From Clostridiaceae bacterium (GTDB taxonomy: Bacteria > Bacillota > Clostridia > Clostridiales > Clostridiaceae), in contig CABIZX010000001.1 of NCBI GenBank assembly GCA_902363375.1, forward strand, positions 310,001 to 374,000: DNA of 64,000 nt, given 5' to 3'. The translations under genes and the position numbers were made by a program. This document shows positions 27,359 through 37,470 of the stretch, in pieces. Numbering within the stretch: position 1 is the stretch's first letter; the number at the start of each line of letters is the position of its first letter. The notes beneath the pieces are model-generated. The model did no database searches. It saw only the letters and a program-made list of their open reading frames with translations, and had not been told where the DNA came from.

Positions 27359-28279
27359 ATGGCAGAACTTTCAAAAGAAAAATTTCAAATTATAGGTTGT
27401 GAAAACCTAGATGCAGAGGGCATACTTAGACCAAGTATGACTTACTGGCAAGATGCATGGAGAAGACTAAAAAAGAATAAGGTGGCTATGGTTTCATTAA
27501 TACTTTTAGGCTTAATAGTGCTAATGACGATAATAGGACCGATGATTGGTAAATTTGAATATCAAGTAACTAATAATGATATGTTAAATGTAAAGCCAAA
27601 CTCAACATACTGGTTTGGAACAGATACTTTGGGTAGAGATTTATTTTCAAGAGTTTGGATAGGCGGTAGAATTTCTATTGTTATTGGATTAGTTGGAGCT
27701 CTTGTAGATACTGTTGTAGGAGTTATTTATGGTGGTATAGCTGGATACCTTGGTGGAATTGCCGATGATATTATGATGAGAGTATTAGAAATATTAGTTA
27801 GTATTCCATATCTAGTACTAGTTATACTTATTAGAGTTCTTATGGATGAAGGTGGTATTGCACCACTTATTATAGCTATGACTATTACAGGATGGTGTTA
27901 TATGGCTAGACTTGTAAGAGGACAACTTTTACAGATTAAAGAACAAGAATATGTACTTGCTGCAAAAGCATTAGGAGCAAATCCTTCAAGAGTAATAGCA
28001 AAGCACTTAATACCAAACACTTTAGGGGTAATGATAGTTGCTATAACTTTTGATATACCAGGATTTATATTCAGTGAAGCTTTCTTGAGTTTCTTAGGAA
28101 TTGGTATTCAATCACCAATGACAAGTTGGGGAGCTCTTGCAGCTGCAGGACAACAGAATTTAATGTTCTATGCTTATCAATTAATTTTCCCTGCCGTAGC
28201 GATTTCACTAACAATGTTAGCTTTCAATTTATTAGGTGATGGTTTGAGAGATGCGCTGGATCCTAAATTACGTCAATAG
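27359..28279 (+). CDS. oppC: Oligopeptide ABC transporter permease OppC
   Basis: 306 aa. OppC/DppC features: an N-terminal cytoplasmic segment with SMTYWQDAWRRLKKNKVAM, first helix about 46-66, then the TDTLGRDLFSRVWIGGRISI motif, and the EAA loop YVLAAKALGANPSRVIAKHLIPN near 200-222. Six transmembrane helices are expected. AGGAGG site; 12 nt to oppD. Partners are OppB, the two ATPases downstream and probably both OppA lipoproteins. Confidence 0.95.
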   Translation: MAELSKEKFQIIGCENLDAEGILRPSMTYWQDAWRRLKKNKVAMVSLILLGLIVLMTIIGPMIGKFEYQVTNNDMLNVKPNSTYWFGTDTLGRDLFSRVWIGGRISIVIGLVGALVDTVVGVIYGGIAGYLGGIADDIMMRVLEILVSIPYLVLVILIRVLMDEGGIAPLIIAMTITGWCYMARLVRGQLLQIKEQEYVLAAKALGANPSRVIAKHLIPNTLGVMIVAITFDIPGFIFSEAFLSFLGIGIQSPMTSWGALAAAGQQNLMFYAYQLIFPAVAISLTMLAFNLLGDGLRDALDPKLRQ

Positions 28280-28291
28280 GAGGGGAATGCA

Positions 28292-29314
28292 ATGGAAAGA
28301 ATTTTAGATGTAGAGAATTTACAAGTTTCATTTCATACCTATGCTGGTGAAGTAAAATCAGTAAGAGGTGTAGACTTTCATCTTGATAAGGGTGAGACTT
28401 TAGCTATAGTTGGAGAATCAGGTTGTGGAAAAACAGTTACGTCAAAGGCGATAATGAGACTTTTACCAGAACCTATGCCGGCTGAAATAAAGAAAGATTC
28501 TAAAATAGTTTTTGATGGGAAAAATATTTTAGATATGAGTGAAAAAGAGTTGAGAAAATTAAGAGGATCAGATATATCTATGATATTCCAAGATCCTATG
28601 ACTTCACTTAATCCTACTATGACAGTTGGAAAGCAAATTGCTGAAAGTTTAATAATTCATAGAGGAATGAACAAAGCTGAAGCTATGAAAGAAGCAATAA
28701 AGATGCTAGACCTTGTTAACATACCGAATGCAGATAAGAGAGCTAATCAATATCCGCACGAATTTTCAGGTGGTATGAGACAAAGGGCAATGATAGCTAT
28801 AGCTCTTGCATGTAATCCTAAAATACTTATTGCAGACGAGCCAACTACTGCTCTAGATGTTACTATTCAAGCTCAGATTATGGATCTTATAGGAGATCTG
28901 CAAAAGAAATTAGGAACTGCAGTTATACTTATTACTCATGATCTTGGTGTAGTTGCAGACACTGCTGATAGAATTCAAGTAATGTATGCAGGTCAAATTA
29001 TCGAAAGAGGTACGGTAGAGGAGATATTCAGAGATCCTCAGCATCCATATACTTGGGCATTACTTCAATCAGTGCCAAGATTAGATACAAAAAATAAGGA
29101 TACGCTTTATGCTTTAAATGGTACTCCACCGGACTTGATTAAACCACCAGTTGGATGTCCGTTTGCTGCAAGATGTGAATATTGTATGCAAATATGTTTA
29201 GAGGAGATGCCTGAAGCTACCAATGTAGAGAATGATCACCAAGTGTTATGTTGGTTAAAACACCCAATGGCACCAAAGGTTGAAGTTCCTGAAGCGTTAA
29301 GAAGAGGTGAATAA
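28292..29314 (+). CDS. oppD: Oligopeptide ABC transporter ATP-binding protein OppD
   Basis: 340 aa ATPase. Walker A GESGCGKT (41-48), Q-loop in [11 protein letters not shown], signature [12 protein letters not shown], Walker B ILIADEPT and the switch His in LITHDLG. The C-terminal oligopeptide extension has the four-cysteine segment [14 protein letters not shown] that binds an iron-sulfur cluster in some Opp/Dpp ATPases. AGGAGGGG site. Followed immediately by oppF, whose ribosome site lies inside the oppD 3' end. Confidence 0.95.
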   Translation: MERILDVENLQVSFHTYAGEVKSVRGVDFHLDKGETLAIVGESGCGKTVTSKAIMRLLPEPMPAEIKKDSKIVFDGKNILDMSEKELRKLRGSDISMIFQDPMTSLNPTMTVGKQIAESLIIHRGMNKAEAMKEAIKMLDLVNIPNADKRANQYPHEFSGGMRQRAMIAIALACNPKILIADEPTTALDVTIQAQIMDLIGDLQKKLGTAVILITHDLGVVADTADRIQVMYAGQIIERGTVEEIFRDPQHPYTWALLQSVPRLDTKNKDTLYALNGTPPDLIKPPVGCPFAARCEYCMQICLEEMPEATNVENDHQVLCWLKHPMAPKVEVPEALRRGE

Positions 29315-29315
29315 G

Positions 29316-30284
29316 ATGGCTGAAGCAAATAAAAAAGATGTTTTAATTGAAGTGAAAAACTTAAAAAAATATTTTGAAGTAGGTAAAAATGCAACTTTAA
29401 AGGCTGTAGATGATGTTAGTTTTGATATATACAAAGGTGAAACCTTAGGTCTTGTTGGAGAATCAGGTTGTGGAAAGACAACTTGTGGAAGAACTGTAAT
29501 GGGACTTTATAGCGCTACCGATGGTGAAATACTGTTTGATGGAGAAGATATTAGTAAATACGACAAGAAACAGAAAAAAGAGTTTACTAGAAGAGCTCAA
29601 ATAATATTCCAAGACCCTTATGCATCTTTAAATCCAAGAATGACAGTTGGAGATATTATTGGAGAAGGAATAGATATTCATAATCTTCATAAAGGTGAAG
29701 AGAGACAAGCTAGAATATATGAGTTATTACAACTAGTAGGATTAAACAAAGAACATGCATCTAGATTCCCACACGAATTCTCAGGTGGACAAAGGCAAAG
29801 AATAGGAATAGCGAGAGCTCTTGCTATAGAGCCAGACTTCATAGTGTGTGACGAGCCTATTTCAGCTCTAGACGTATCTATTCAAGCTCAGGTTGTTAAC
29901 TTATTAATAAAATTACAAAATGAATTAGGATTAACATATTTATTCATAGCTCATGATTTATCAATGGTTAAACATATATCTGATAGAGTTGGAGTTATGT
30001 ATTTAGGAACTATGGTAGAGCTTGCTAGTAGTAAAGATTTATATGATAAGCCTTTACATCCGTATACTCAAGCCTTATTATCAGCGATTCCAATACCTGA
30101 TCCTGATGAGACTAAGAAAAAGGCGAGAATACCATTAGAGGGAGAGGTTCCGAGCCCTATAAATCCTAAACCAGGTTGTAGATTTGCACCAAGGTGTAGA
30201 TACGCAAAACCTATTTGTAGTGAAAAAAACCCAGAATTTAGAGAAATTGAACCAAATCACTTCGCTGCATGTCATATATTATAG
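29316..30284 (+). CDS. oppF: Oligopeptide ABC transporter ATP-binding protein OppF
   Basis: 323 aa ATPase partner of OppD. The ATG at 29316 is preferred over the in-frame GTG at 29307, because GAAGAGGTG stands 7-8 nt before the ATG and overlaps the GTG. Walker A GESGCGKT (48-55), signature [12 protein letters not shown], Walker B IVCDEPIS and switch HDLS are visible. C-terminal [14 protein letters not shown] carries the cysteines seen in the family. Last gene of the operon, followed by a strong terminator at 30289. Confidence 0.95.
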   Translation: MAEANKKDVLIEVKNLKKYFEVGKNATLKAVDDVSFDIYKGETLGLVGESGCGKTTCGRTVMGLYSATDGEILFDGEDISKYDKKQKKEFTRRAQIIFQDPYASLNPRMTVGDIIGEGIDIHNLHKGEERQARIYELLQLVGLNKEHASRFPHEFSGGQRQRIGIARALAIEPDFIVCDEPISALDVSIQAQVVNLLIKLQNELGLTYLFIAHDLSMVKHISDRVGVMYLGTMVELASSKDLYDKPLHPYTQALLSAIPIPDPDETKKKARIPLEGEVPSPINPKPGCRFAPRCRYAKPICSEKNPEFREIEPNHFAACHIL

Positions 30285-30288
30285 TGAT

Positions 30289-30326
30289 AAAAAAGATAAG
30301 AGTAATTCGTTACTCTTATCTTTTTC
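30289..30326 (+). terminator. Terminator of oppBCDF
   Basis: 16-bp stem (30290-30305 with 30310-30325) and 4-nt loop, ending in a T5 run. Confidence 0.92.
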
Positions 30327-30779
30327 ACTTTTAGCCTAGAAATATAAGAAACGACAATATAGAGAAAAGAGCATTGTGGGCTTTAAGGAGCAATTGAATT
30401 CATTGTTACATATATTATTTATGTTTCTAATATGAATAATAATATAAAGAAAGAATGTATGTGAGTATTATAAAGTGAAAAATCTATATTATACTTTATT
30501 GAATCATATTTGAGAAAATACAGAAAAAAGAAATATTGAACCAAGAATAATTCATAAAAATTTATTTAATGATTAATTTATAAAAAAAACTACAAATTAC
30601 GACAGAAAACATTATAAAACTTTAAATTGTAGATATATCAATATATATATATTAAATTAATATCCATATATTTGCAATGTTTTGTAGAAAAATGAAATAT
30701 TATAAATAAAAAATAAGGAAGATAATTCATATAATTGAATAACATTATAGTTTGTGTGTCTTTAGTCGGAAAATAAGCA
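30327..30779. other. Intergenic region before oppA1
   Basis: About 450 bp of AT-rich DNA with no frame I would call. A weak CodY-like sequence (ATATTTGAGAAAATA, 11 of 15) lies at 30506-30520. No terminator or named RNA is seen before the promoter at 30780. Confidence 0.5.
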
Positions 30780-30808
30780 TTGACAGTGTCGTTAAAAGGG
30801 TGTATTAT
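30780..30808 (+). promoter_or_regulatory. Sigma-A promoter of oppA1
   Basis: TTGACA (30780-30785), 17-bp spacer, TATTAT (30803-30808). It leaves a leader of about 120 nt to the ATG at 30937, with a small hairpin TGTGTA/TACACA at 30835-30852. Confidence 0.75.
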
Positions 30809-30936
30809 AAGTACAAGTAAAAGTTATGAGGAAATGTGTAGAAATTTACACAATGAGTAACAAAACAGATAAGCCGAGTTTAGGAAAGAGATTTAGAATT
30901 TTTAATGCTAAACTTATTATTTAAGGGGGATTACTT

Positions 30937-32622
30937 ATGAAAAGTAAAAAAATATTAGCATCATTATTAGCGCTATCTATGTTAACATCTGTAGCATTAG
31001 TAGGATGCGGTAAAGGTGAAGAAAACAACTCAGGGGCTACGGCTAACGGAGAAGTGGATTCAGATCAATATTTAAATTTGCTTTTAGCATCTGAGCCTAA
31101 AACAATCGACCAATCTAAATCAAGTGATTCATATTCATCTCAGATTCTTGCCAACTGTCAAGAGGGTTTAACAAGAATTATACAAGATGAAAATGGCAAG
31201 GATAAAATTATAGAAGGTATGGCTGAAAGCTGGGAACCTTCAGAGGATAAAACAGTTTGGACGTTTAAGTTAAGAGATGCAAAATGGAGTGATGGACAAC
31301 CGATAACTGCAAAGGATTTTGTTTATGGAATAACTAGAACTTTAGATCAAAATACAGCATCTCCATATGCATTTCTATTATATCCAATAAAAAATGCTGC
31401 AGAATTTAACTCTGGAAAGGCTAAGGCAGAAGATTTAGGAATTAAGGCTATAGATGATAAAACGCTTGAATTTACTTTAACTTCACCATGTGCATATTTC
31501 TTAGACTTAACATACTTTAAAGTAATGCAACCACAAAGAGAAGATGTAGTAACTCAACATGGAGATAAATATGGTTCAGAAGCAAATGCAATGGTATATT
31601 CAGGTCCATTTATGATATCTGAATGGGTGCATAATAATAAAGTTGAGTTTGTTAAAAATCCAGAGTATTGGGATGCTGAAAATGTAAAGCTTGAAAAAGC
31701 TACAATGAAAATTATAAAAGAAGAATCTGCTAGAATGAATGAGCTTTATAATGGTTCATTAGATATGGCAGCAGTAGTTAAGCCAGAGTGGATAGAAAAA
31801 TTTGATTCAACTGGAGAATTTGAAGCTAGAAAAGGATATGATGCCTCAACTACTTATACATTCTTTAATACTAAAGATAAGTTATTTAGTAATGCTAAAG
31901 TGAGAAAAGCATTTATAATAGCTGAAGATAGAGAAAATAAAATTAAGACATTAAGAAAAGGTCTTGGAGAACCAGCTTTAGGATTTGTACCAAAATCTGT
32001 TCAAATAGGTGGAGAGGAATTCAGAACTAAGGTTAATGAAACACCGATTCAAAAATTAATAGATGAAAATCCAGATCCAAAGGCCCTATTAGTAGAAGGA
32101 ATGAAAGAATTAGGACTTGGAGAAGATCCATCAAAAATAACTATTAAATATTTACAATCAGGAACAGATGCAACAGCTAAAGAATATGCAGAATTCCAAC
32201 AACAAGTTTATGCACAAAAGCTTGGAATCAACGTAGATGTTGAGTATGTTGAATGGGCTATATTCCAACAAAGAACAGATGATATGGATTATCAAGTAGC
32301 TGGTATGGCTTGGACTGGAGACTATAATGATCCTAACACATATTTAGATATGTGGACTTCTACTGCTGGAGTTGTACCAACAGGTTGGTCAAATCCTAAA
32401 TATGATGAACTTATATCTAAGGCTGCAGCAAGTGCTGATCCAAATGAAAGAGCCGATATATTTAAAGAAGCTGAAAGAATACTATTATATGAAGATGGTG
32501 TTATAAGCCCAGAGGCTTGGAGATTTAAAAATACTTATGTAAGAAAATATGTTAAAAATTATAGTGCTCCATTATTTGGAACAATTGATTTGAAATATAC
32601 TTACACTTCAGGTAGAAAATAA
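30937..32622 (+). CDS. oppA: Oligopeptide-binding lipoprotein OppA (copy 1)
   Basis: 561 aa extracellular solute-binding lipoprotein (SBP_bac_5 family) delivering peptides to OppBC. Signal peptide with lipobox ALVGC (Cys at about 23), then a Gly/Asn/Ser-rich linker and the binding domain: EPKTIDQSKSSDSYSSQI, GMAESWEPSEDKTVWTFKLRD, AKWSDGQPITAKDFVYGI are family segments. AAGGGGG ribosome site. It has its own promoter and terminator, so it can be made in excess over the permease. A near-identical paralogue follows 0.6 kb downstream. Confidence 0.95.
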   Translation: MKSKKILASLLALSMLTSVALVGCGKGEENNSGATANGEVDSDQYLNLLLASEPKTIDQSKSSDSYSSQILANCQEGLTRIIQDENGKDKIIEGMAESWEPSEDKTVWTFKLRDAKWSDGQPITAKDFVYGITRTLDQNTASPYAFLLYPIKNAAEFNSGKAKAEDLGIKAIDDKTLEFTLTSPCAYFLDLTYFKVMQPQREDVVTQHGDKYGSEANAMVYSGPFMISEWVHNNKVEFVKNPEYWDAENVKLEKATMKIIKEESARMNELYNGSLDMAAVVKPEWIEKFDSTGEFEARKGYDASTTYTFFNTKDKLFSNAKVRKAFIIAEDRENKIKTLRKGLGEPALGFVPKSVQIGGEEFRTKVNETPIQKLIDENPDPKALLVEGMKELGLGEDPSKITIKYLQSGTDATAKEYAEFQQQVYAQKLGINVDVEYVEWAIFQQRTDDMDYQVAGMAWTGDYNDPNTYLDMWTSTAGVVPTGWSNPKYDELISKAAASADPNERADIFKEAERILLYEDGVISPEAWRFKNTYVRKYVKNYSAPLFGTIDLKYTYTSGRK

Positions 32623-32636
32623 TATCTATATAGTAT

Positions 32637-32670
32637 AAAAGAGTAAAACTAAAAGTTTTACTCTTTTATT
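32637..32670 (+). terminator. Terminator of oppA1
   Basis: 14-bp stem (32637-32650 with 32654-32667), very short loop, T-rich tail. Confidence 0.88.
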
Positions 32671-33205
32671 TTTGATGATAAAAATAAATTTTATGAAAAA
32701 CTAGAAAAAATACAGTATATAATTTTTACCCCACAATTAGATAAAATGAAGGAAAGGATATAATGGGGTCTCAAAATTGAAGGTTGTTCCAAAAAAAATA
32801 ATAAATGTATTTAGGATTATAAACTATGTTTTAATATATATAAGTAAGTTTTAATATTTAAGCTAAATTCGTATTACAAATTTCGTATATATCGATATCT
32901 AAAGTGCGGTTTAAAGAGAAAAAAAGAGAAAAAAAGAATAATTTAAATTACAAAAACAATAAATAATTGTAAATAATGAGTTAAAATTAAAAAAATATAA
33001 TATTGACATTTACAATAATCTCTAATAAAAATTTTCACTTCGATATTTGTAGGTATATAAGGTAATGCGTCGAATTAATGAAATCTTATAAATATTCAGA
33101 TAATAGGTATTGCAATAGTGAAAATGTTAATATATAATAAATTTAAATCAGATGGATATGTGCTTTATATCTATTATATTGATGATTAATGAAGGGGGAT
33201 TATTC
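32671..33205. other. Intergenic region before oppA2
   Basis: About 530 bp, AT-rich, with a purine-rich run near 32913-32938 and a promoter candidate at 33003. No frame with coding character is seen apart from an 18-codon in-frame upstream extension of oppA2 that lacks a ribosome site. Confidence 0.5.
33003..33031 (+). promoter_or_regulatory. Possible promoter of oppA2
   Basis: TTGACA (33003-33008) with TAAAAA 17 bp downstream. The -35 is consensus and the -10 is poor, so this may need an activator or be misplaced. Confidence 0.35.
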
Positions 33206-34900
33206 ATGAAAAGTAAAAAAATATTAGCTTCATTATTAGCGTTATCTATGGTAACATCTGTTGCTTTAGTAGGTTGCGGTAAAGATGATGCAAAGAAACC
33301 AGATGAAGATAATGGAAAAGCTGCTTCATCCGATATGGATGAGGATCAGTATCTTAACTTGTTATTAGGAGCTGAACCAAAAACAATTGACCAATCTAAA
33401 TCAAGTGACTTATATTCTTCACAAGTTCTTGCAAACTGTCAAGAAGCATTAACAAGAATTATACAAGATGAAAATGGAAATGACAAAATTATAGAGGGAA
33501 TAGCTGAAAGCTGGGAACCTTCAGACGATAAAACAGTTTGGACATTTAAGTTAAGAGATGCAAAATGGAGTGATGGACAACCAATAACTGCAAAGGACTT
33601 TGTTTATGGAATAACTAGAACTTTAGATCAAAATACAGCATCTCCATATGCATTCCTATTATATCCAATAAAAAATGCTACAGAATTTAACTCTGGAAAA
33701 GCTAAGGCTGAAGATGTAGGTGTTAAGGCTGTAGATGATAAGACATTAGAATTTACTTTAAAATCTCCATGTGCATACTTCTTAGATTTAACATACTTCA
33801 AAGTAATGCAACCACAAAGACAAGATATCGTTGAAAAAAATGGTGATAAATATGGTTCAGAAGCAAATACCATGGCATTTAGTGGACCATTTATAATTTC
33901 AGAGTGGGTTCATAACAACAAGGTTGAATTTACTAAAAATCCTGAATATTGGGATGCAGAGAATGTAAAACTTGATAAAGCTACAATGAAAATTATAAAA
34001 GAAGAGTCTGCTAGAATGAATGAACTTTTCAATGGTTCACTAGATATGGGTACAGTTGTAAAACCAGAATGGATAGAAAAGTTTGATGAAACTGGTGAAT
34101 TTGAAGCTAAAAAAGGATATGATAGTTCAACTACTTACACATTCTTTAATCATAATGAAAAATTGTTTAGCAATGCTAAAGTGAGAAAAGCATTTATAAT
34201 AGCTGAAGATAGAGAAAATAAAATTAAGACATTAAGAAAAGGTCTTGGAGAACCAGCACTATCTTTTGTACCTCCAAAAGTACAAATAGGTGGAGAAGAT
34301 TATAGAGATAAGGTTGCTGATCTTCCAATTAAAAAGTTAATAGATGAAAATCCAGATCCAAAGGCTCTATTAATAGAAGGAATGAAAGAATTAGGACTTG
34401 GAGAAGATCCATCTAAAATAACTATTAAATATTTACAATCAGGAACTGATGCTCAAGCTAAAGAATATGCAGAATTCCAACAACAGGTTTATAAGAATAA
34501 ACTTGGAATCAATGTAGAAGTTGAGTATGTTGAATGGGCTATATTCCAACAAAGAACAGATGATATGGATTATCAGGTAGCTGGTATGGCTTGGTCTGGA
34601 GACTACAATGATCCTAACACATATTTAGATTTATGGGTAACTGGAGCTGATGTTGTCCCAACAGGTTGGTCAAATCCTAAATTTGATGAAGTTATAACAA
34701 AAGCAGCACAAACTGTTGATCCAGCAGAGAGAACTGAATTGTTTAAACAAGCAGAAGAAATTTTATTATATGAAGATGGTGTTATAAGTCCAGAAGCTTG
34801 GAGATTCAAAAACACTTATGTAAGAAAATATGTTAAGAGTTACAGTGCTCCATTGTTTGGAACAGTTGACTTAAAATACACTTATACTTCTGGAAGATAA
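33206..34900 (+). CDS. oppA: Oligopeptide-binding lipoprotein OppA (copy 2)
   Basis: 564 aa, same fold and lipobox (ALVGC) as copy 1. The first 23 residues are nearly identical, and by eye roughly four in five residues match through the mature protein; the linker after the lipobox differs (KDDAKKPDEDNGKAASS against KGEENNSGATANG). The start at 33206 has GAAGGGGG at ideal distance; a longer in-frame start at 33152 has none. Differences cluster in positions such as DLYSSQVL/DSYSSQIL and the C-terminal VTGADV/TSTAGV segment, which could alter peptide preference. Own terminator at 34927. Confidence 0.95.
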   Translation: MKSKKILASLLALSMVTSVALVGCGKDDAKKPDEDNGKAASSDMDEDQYLNLLLGAEPKTIDQSKSSDLYSSQVLANCQEALTRIIQDENGNDKIIEGIAESWEPSDDKTVWTFKLRDAKWSDGQPITAKDFVYGITRTLDQNTASPYAFLLYPIKNATEFNSGKAKAEDVGVKAVDDKTLEFTLKSPCAYFLDLTYFKVMQPQRQDIVEKNGDKYGSEANTMAFSGPFIISEWVHNNKVEFTKNPEYWDAENVKLDKATMKIIKEESARMNELFNGSLDMGTVVKPEWIEKFDETGEFEAKKGYDSSTTYTFFNHNEKLFSNAKVRKAFIIAEDRENKIKTLRKGLGEPALSFVPPKVQIGGEDYRDKVADLPIKKLIDENPDPKALLIEGMKELGLGEDPSKITIKYLQSGTDAQAKEYAEFQQQVYKNKLGINVEVEYVEWAIFQQRTDDMDYQVAGMAWSGDYNDPNTYLDLWVTGADVVPTGWSNPKFDEVITKAAQTVDPAERTELFKQAEEILLYEDGVISPEAWRFKNTYVRKYVKSYSAPLFGTVDLKYTYTSGR

Positions 34901-34926
34901 TAATATAAAATATTATTAAAATGATT

Positions 34927-34974
34927 ACTACCCTTTAAAGTATCTGTTGAGGATATTTTAAAGGGTAGTTTTTG
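34927..34974 (+). terminator. Terminator of oppA2
   Basis: 13-bp stem (34927-34939 with 34957-34969), 17-nt loop, T5 tail. Confidence 0.85.
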
Positions 34975-35032
34975 CTATATAGAATTATGTATTACATAAA
35001 ATAGATAAAAGTAATATGATAATATAAAATTG

Positions 35033-35075
35033 TAAAGACTCTGTTAAGATTTAATAATTCTTAACAGAGTCTTTA
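35033..35075. repeat. 16-bp perfect inverted repeat without gene
   Basis: TAAAGACTCTGTTAAG (35033-35048) and its complement (35060-35075), loop 11 nt, lying 60 bp beyond the oppA2 terminator. It lacks a clear T tract. The rest of 34975-35260 holds no gene that I can support. Confidence 0.6.
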
Positions 35076-35260
35076 AATATATTTATTAGAATGAAATATT
35101 GTAATAAGTTATATTTCAGTTTTCATGGGGGAACTATAGAAGAAGTTTAGAGGAGATAATCATAGATAATTTACTTAATAAATGAATAAAAAAGAGCCTA
35201 TGGTAGAAAATATAATTAGTATATTAAAACTATATTTTAATAATGCGGAGGTGGAAGTTT

Positions 35261-35503
35261 ATGGGTAAGACTCCTTTAAAAAAAGTAATAAAATCTAAAT
35301 TAAAAGCTAATAAAGAATTAACTCCACAAGAAGCTTTGAGAGAAAAGATAAAATATGATATAGTAGAAGAATTAGGCTTAGCAGATAAGGTAAATGAATT
35401 TGGATGGAGTAGTCTAACTGCTGAAGAGACAGGAAGAATTGGAGGTATGATGACTAAAAAGAAGAAAGGATTAAATATGCCTAAAAATGATGAGTTTTTT
35501 TAG
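35261..35503 (+). CDS. Small acid-soluble spore protein, alpha/beta-type relative
   Basis: 80 aa DNA-binding spore protein. The core LTPQEALREKIKYDIVEELGL... then SSLTAEETGRIGGMMTKK follows the alpha/beta SASP pattern (E-A-L-..-K-E-I-A-E-E-L-G-L and L-T-A-x-x-x-G-x-x-G-G). The GMM segment and the Lys-rich leader and tail are less usual than in main SASPs, so this is a divergent member. Start at 35261 with GCGGAGGTGG upstream; the in-frame ATG at 35243 precedes that ribosome site. Such genes are normally read by sigma-G in the forespore; I could not fix a sigma-G promoter. Confidence 0.85.
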   Translation: MGKTPLKKVIKSKLKANKELTPQEALREKIKYDIVEELGLADKVNEFGWSSLTAEETGRIGGMMTKKKKGLNMPKNDEFF

Positions 35504-35557
35504 AAAAATTTACAATGGTAATAAATTTTTATTAAGAATGAGTACTAGTTTAGCATA

Positions 35558-35654
35558 GACTTTAAATTATAGCTTAAATAAATATATTCATATATATGAA
35601 CTTGATTATGAAGTTATAGAAGATTTCTTAGACAAAATAAAAAAACTAATGTAA
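35558..35654 (+). pseudogene. Possible coding remnant before the methyltransferase gene
   Basis: After an in-frame TAG (35556-35558 region) a frame without a start codon reads LNKYIHIYELDYEVIEDFL and ends KIKKLM-stop at 35652-35654. It has coding-like composition but no start or ribosome site. Could be a decayed small gene or chance. Confidence 0.2.
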
Positions 35655-35691
35655 AATATATAGGTAATTATATAGAAAAGATGGTGGGCCT

Positions 35692-36453
35692 ATGGACTGT
35701 TATAATGATTTTGCAAATATATATGATGAACTTATTAATGAAGATATTAACTATAGAAGTTGGGCAGATAAAATTATTAATATCTGTAAAGAATATAATG
35801 TTGGAAGGAAAGATTATTTAGATTTAGCTTGTGGTACAGGAAATTTTACTAAACTAATTGGTAAGAACTTTATATTTACAACAGCTATAGATTTATCAGA
35901 GGATATGTTATCAATTGCAGATGAAAAACTAAAAGCTGAGGGAATTAAAGCTAAAGTTATGTGCCAAGATATATGTAATTTTAATATTAAAAAGCAATTT
36001 GATTTAATAACTTGTGGACTAGATTCAACTAACTATATAGTCGAAGATGAAAAATTAAAAATGTATTTTTTATCAGTTAACGAACACTTAAAGAATGATG
36101 GAATTTTTGTTTTTGATATTAATACAGAATATAAAATTAAACATGTGTTAGGAAATAACATCTTCAATTATGATAGTGAAGATGTAGTGTATATATGGGA
36201 GAATCAACTAGAAGATGATATTGTTGATATGTACTTAACCTTTTTTGTTAAAAAAGGACAAGTGTATAATAGATTTGATGAATATCATAGAGAAAGAGCT
36301 TACAGTGAGAGTAAAATAGAAAAATTTATAAGAGAAGCTGGACTTATTATAGAAAAGAAGCTTAACTGCTATGAGAAAACTGTTATAGATGATAAGACAG
36401 AGAGAATTACCTATGTTTTACGTAAGAAAGGATGTTTCGAAAATGAAGGATAA
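35692..36453 (+). CDS. Class I SAM-dependent methyltransferase
   Basis: 253 aa cytoplasmic methyltransferase. Motif [11 protein letters not shown] (near 43-52), motif II acidic AIDLSEDML, motif [16 protein letters not shown]. The N-terminus [28 protein letters not shown] is typical of the YqeM/Methyltransf_25 group common in Firmicutes. Substrate unknown. It overlaps the hslO start by 11 nt, so the two are translationally coupled. Confidence 0.88.
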   Translation: MDCYNDFANIYDELINEDINYRSWADKIINICKEYNVGRKDYLDLACGTGNFTKLIGKNFIFTTAIDLSEDMLSIADEKLKAEGIKAKVMCQDICNFNIKKQFDLITCGLDSTNYIVEDEKLKMYFLSVNEHLKNDGIFVFDINTEYKIKHVLGNNIFNYDSEDVVYIWENQLEDDIVDMYLTFFVKKGQVYNRFDEYHRERAYSESKIEKFIREAGLIIEKKLNCYEKTVIDDKTERITYVLRKKGCFENEG

Positions 36454-37324
36454 ATTAATTAGAGCTACGGCAAAGGATGGGCAGGTAAGAATACTTGCAG
36501 CTATTACCACAGAATTAGTAAATGAAGCAACTACAACTCATAAGTGTATGCCAACTGCATCAGCAGCATTAGGAAGGATGTTAACTGGTGGAGTTTTAAT
36601 GGGTGCTATGCTAAAAAATGATACGGATAGTTTAACTATTCAAATAGATGGAGGAGGGGAAGCTAAAGGTATTACAGTTACTGCACACCAGGATGGAAGT
36701 GTAAAAGGGTATATAGGAAATCCAGAAGTAGATTTACCTTTAAATGAAAAAGGAAAGCTGGACGTTGGTGGTGCAATAGGTAAGAATGGGTACTTGAAGG
36801 TTATCAAGGATATGGGACTTAAAGAACCTTATATAGGTCAGGTGCCAGTATACACTGGAGAAATTGGCGATGATATAGCATATTATTTTACTGTATCAGA
36901 ACAAACACCATCCGCAGTTGCATTAGGAGTATTAGTTGATACAGATTTATCTATAAAAGCCTCAGGAGGATTTATTATACAAATGATGCCAGGTGCATCA
37001 GAATTTTTAGCTGATATCATAACTTATAGATTAGAAGAGATTCCATCTATTACTTCAATGATAGATAAAGGAATGACTATTGAAGAAATATTAGAATTTG
37101 TATTTGAAGATATGGATCTAAAGATATATGATTCTTTAATCCCTGAGTATAAATGTGATTGCTCGAGAGAAAGAATAGAGAGAGTATTAATGAGTATAGG
37201 AAAAAATGATTTGCAAGAAATATATGATGATGGTAAAACTGAGGAAATTGTATGTCATTTTTGTAATAAAGCTTATGAATTTAATACCCAGGATATTAAA
37301 GAAATATTAGATGCTATTAAATAA
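36443..37324 (+). CDS. hslO: Redox-regulated chaperone Hsp33
   Basis: 293 aa. Hsp33 is activated by oxidative stress through a C-terminal zinc centre; its four cysteines are visible as CDC (about 231-233) and CHFC (about 265-268). The N-terminal domain has [27 protein letters not shown] and [25 protein letters not shown]. The start chosen at 36443 gives the conserved N-terminus; AAAGGA stands about 10 nt ahead within the methyltransferase gene. Length matches the family. Confidence 0.96.
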   Translation: MKDKLIRATAKDGQVRILAAITTELVNEATTTHKCMPTASAALGRMLTGGVLMGAMLKNDTDSLTIQIDGGGEAKGITVTAHQDGSVKGYIGNPEVDLPLNEKGKLDVGGAIGKNGYLKVIKDMGLKEPYIGQVPVYTGEIGDDIAYYFTVSEQTPSAVALGVLVDTDLSIKASGGFIIQMMPGASEFLADIITYRLEEIPSITSMIDKGMTIEEILEFVFEDMDLKIYDSLIPEYKCDCSRERIERVLMSIGKNDLQEIYDDGKTEEIVCHFCNKAYEFNTQDIKEILDAIK

Positions 37325-37359
37325 TTTTTTATAAATAGAAGAAAAAATAAAAAAGTGTA

Positions 37360-37388
37360 TTGACAATACGCATAAAATTTTATATAAT
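37360..37388 (+). promoter_or_regulatory. Consensus sigma-A promoter of the tRNA operon
   Basis: TTGACA (37360-37365), exactly 17 bp, TATAAT (37383-37388). Both hexamers are perfect; the start is expected near 37395. Confidence 0.9.
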
Positions 37389-37437
37389 AATCTTTGTTAA
37401 GACTTGGAAAATTTCTTCTTAAATCTTAGCAAAGATT
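37389..37437 (+). other. Hairpin at the 5' end of the tRNA transcript
   Basis: AATCTTTGTTAAGA (37389-37402) pairs with TCTTAGCAAAGATT (37424-37437), 14 bp with one wobble. It overlaps the predicted start and lies before the first tRNA. Confidence 0.6.
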
Positions 37438-37470
37438 ATTGATTATTAATGATATCATAAATTTAGATTT

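Noticed and set aside
33152..33205. Upstream extension of oppA2
   Set aside because: The 18 extra codons lack a ribosome site and would place non-signal residues before the lipoprotein signal peptide shared with copy 1.
35183..35216. Possible sigma-G promoter for the spore protein gene (TGAATA ... ATATAAT)
   Set aside because: Spacing is about 21 bp and the -10 does not fit CATACTA.
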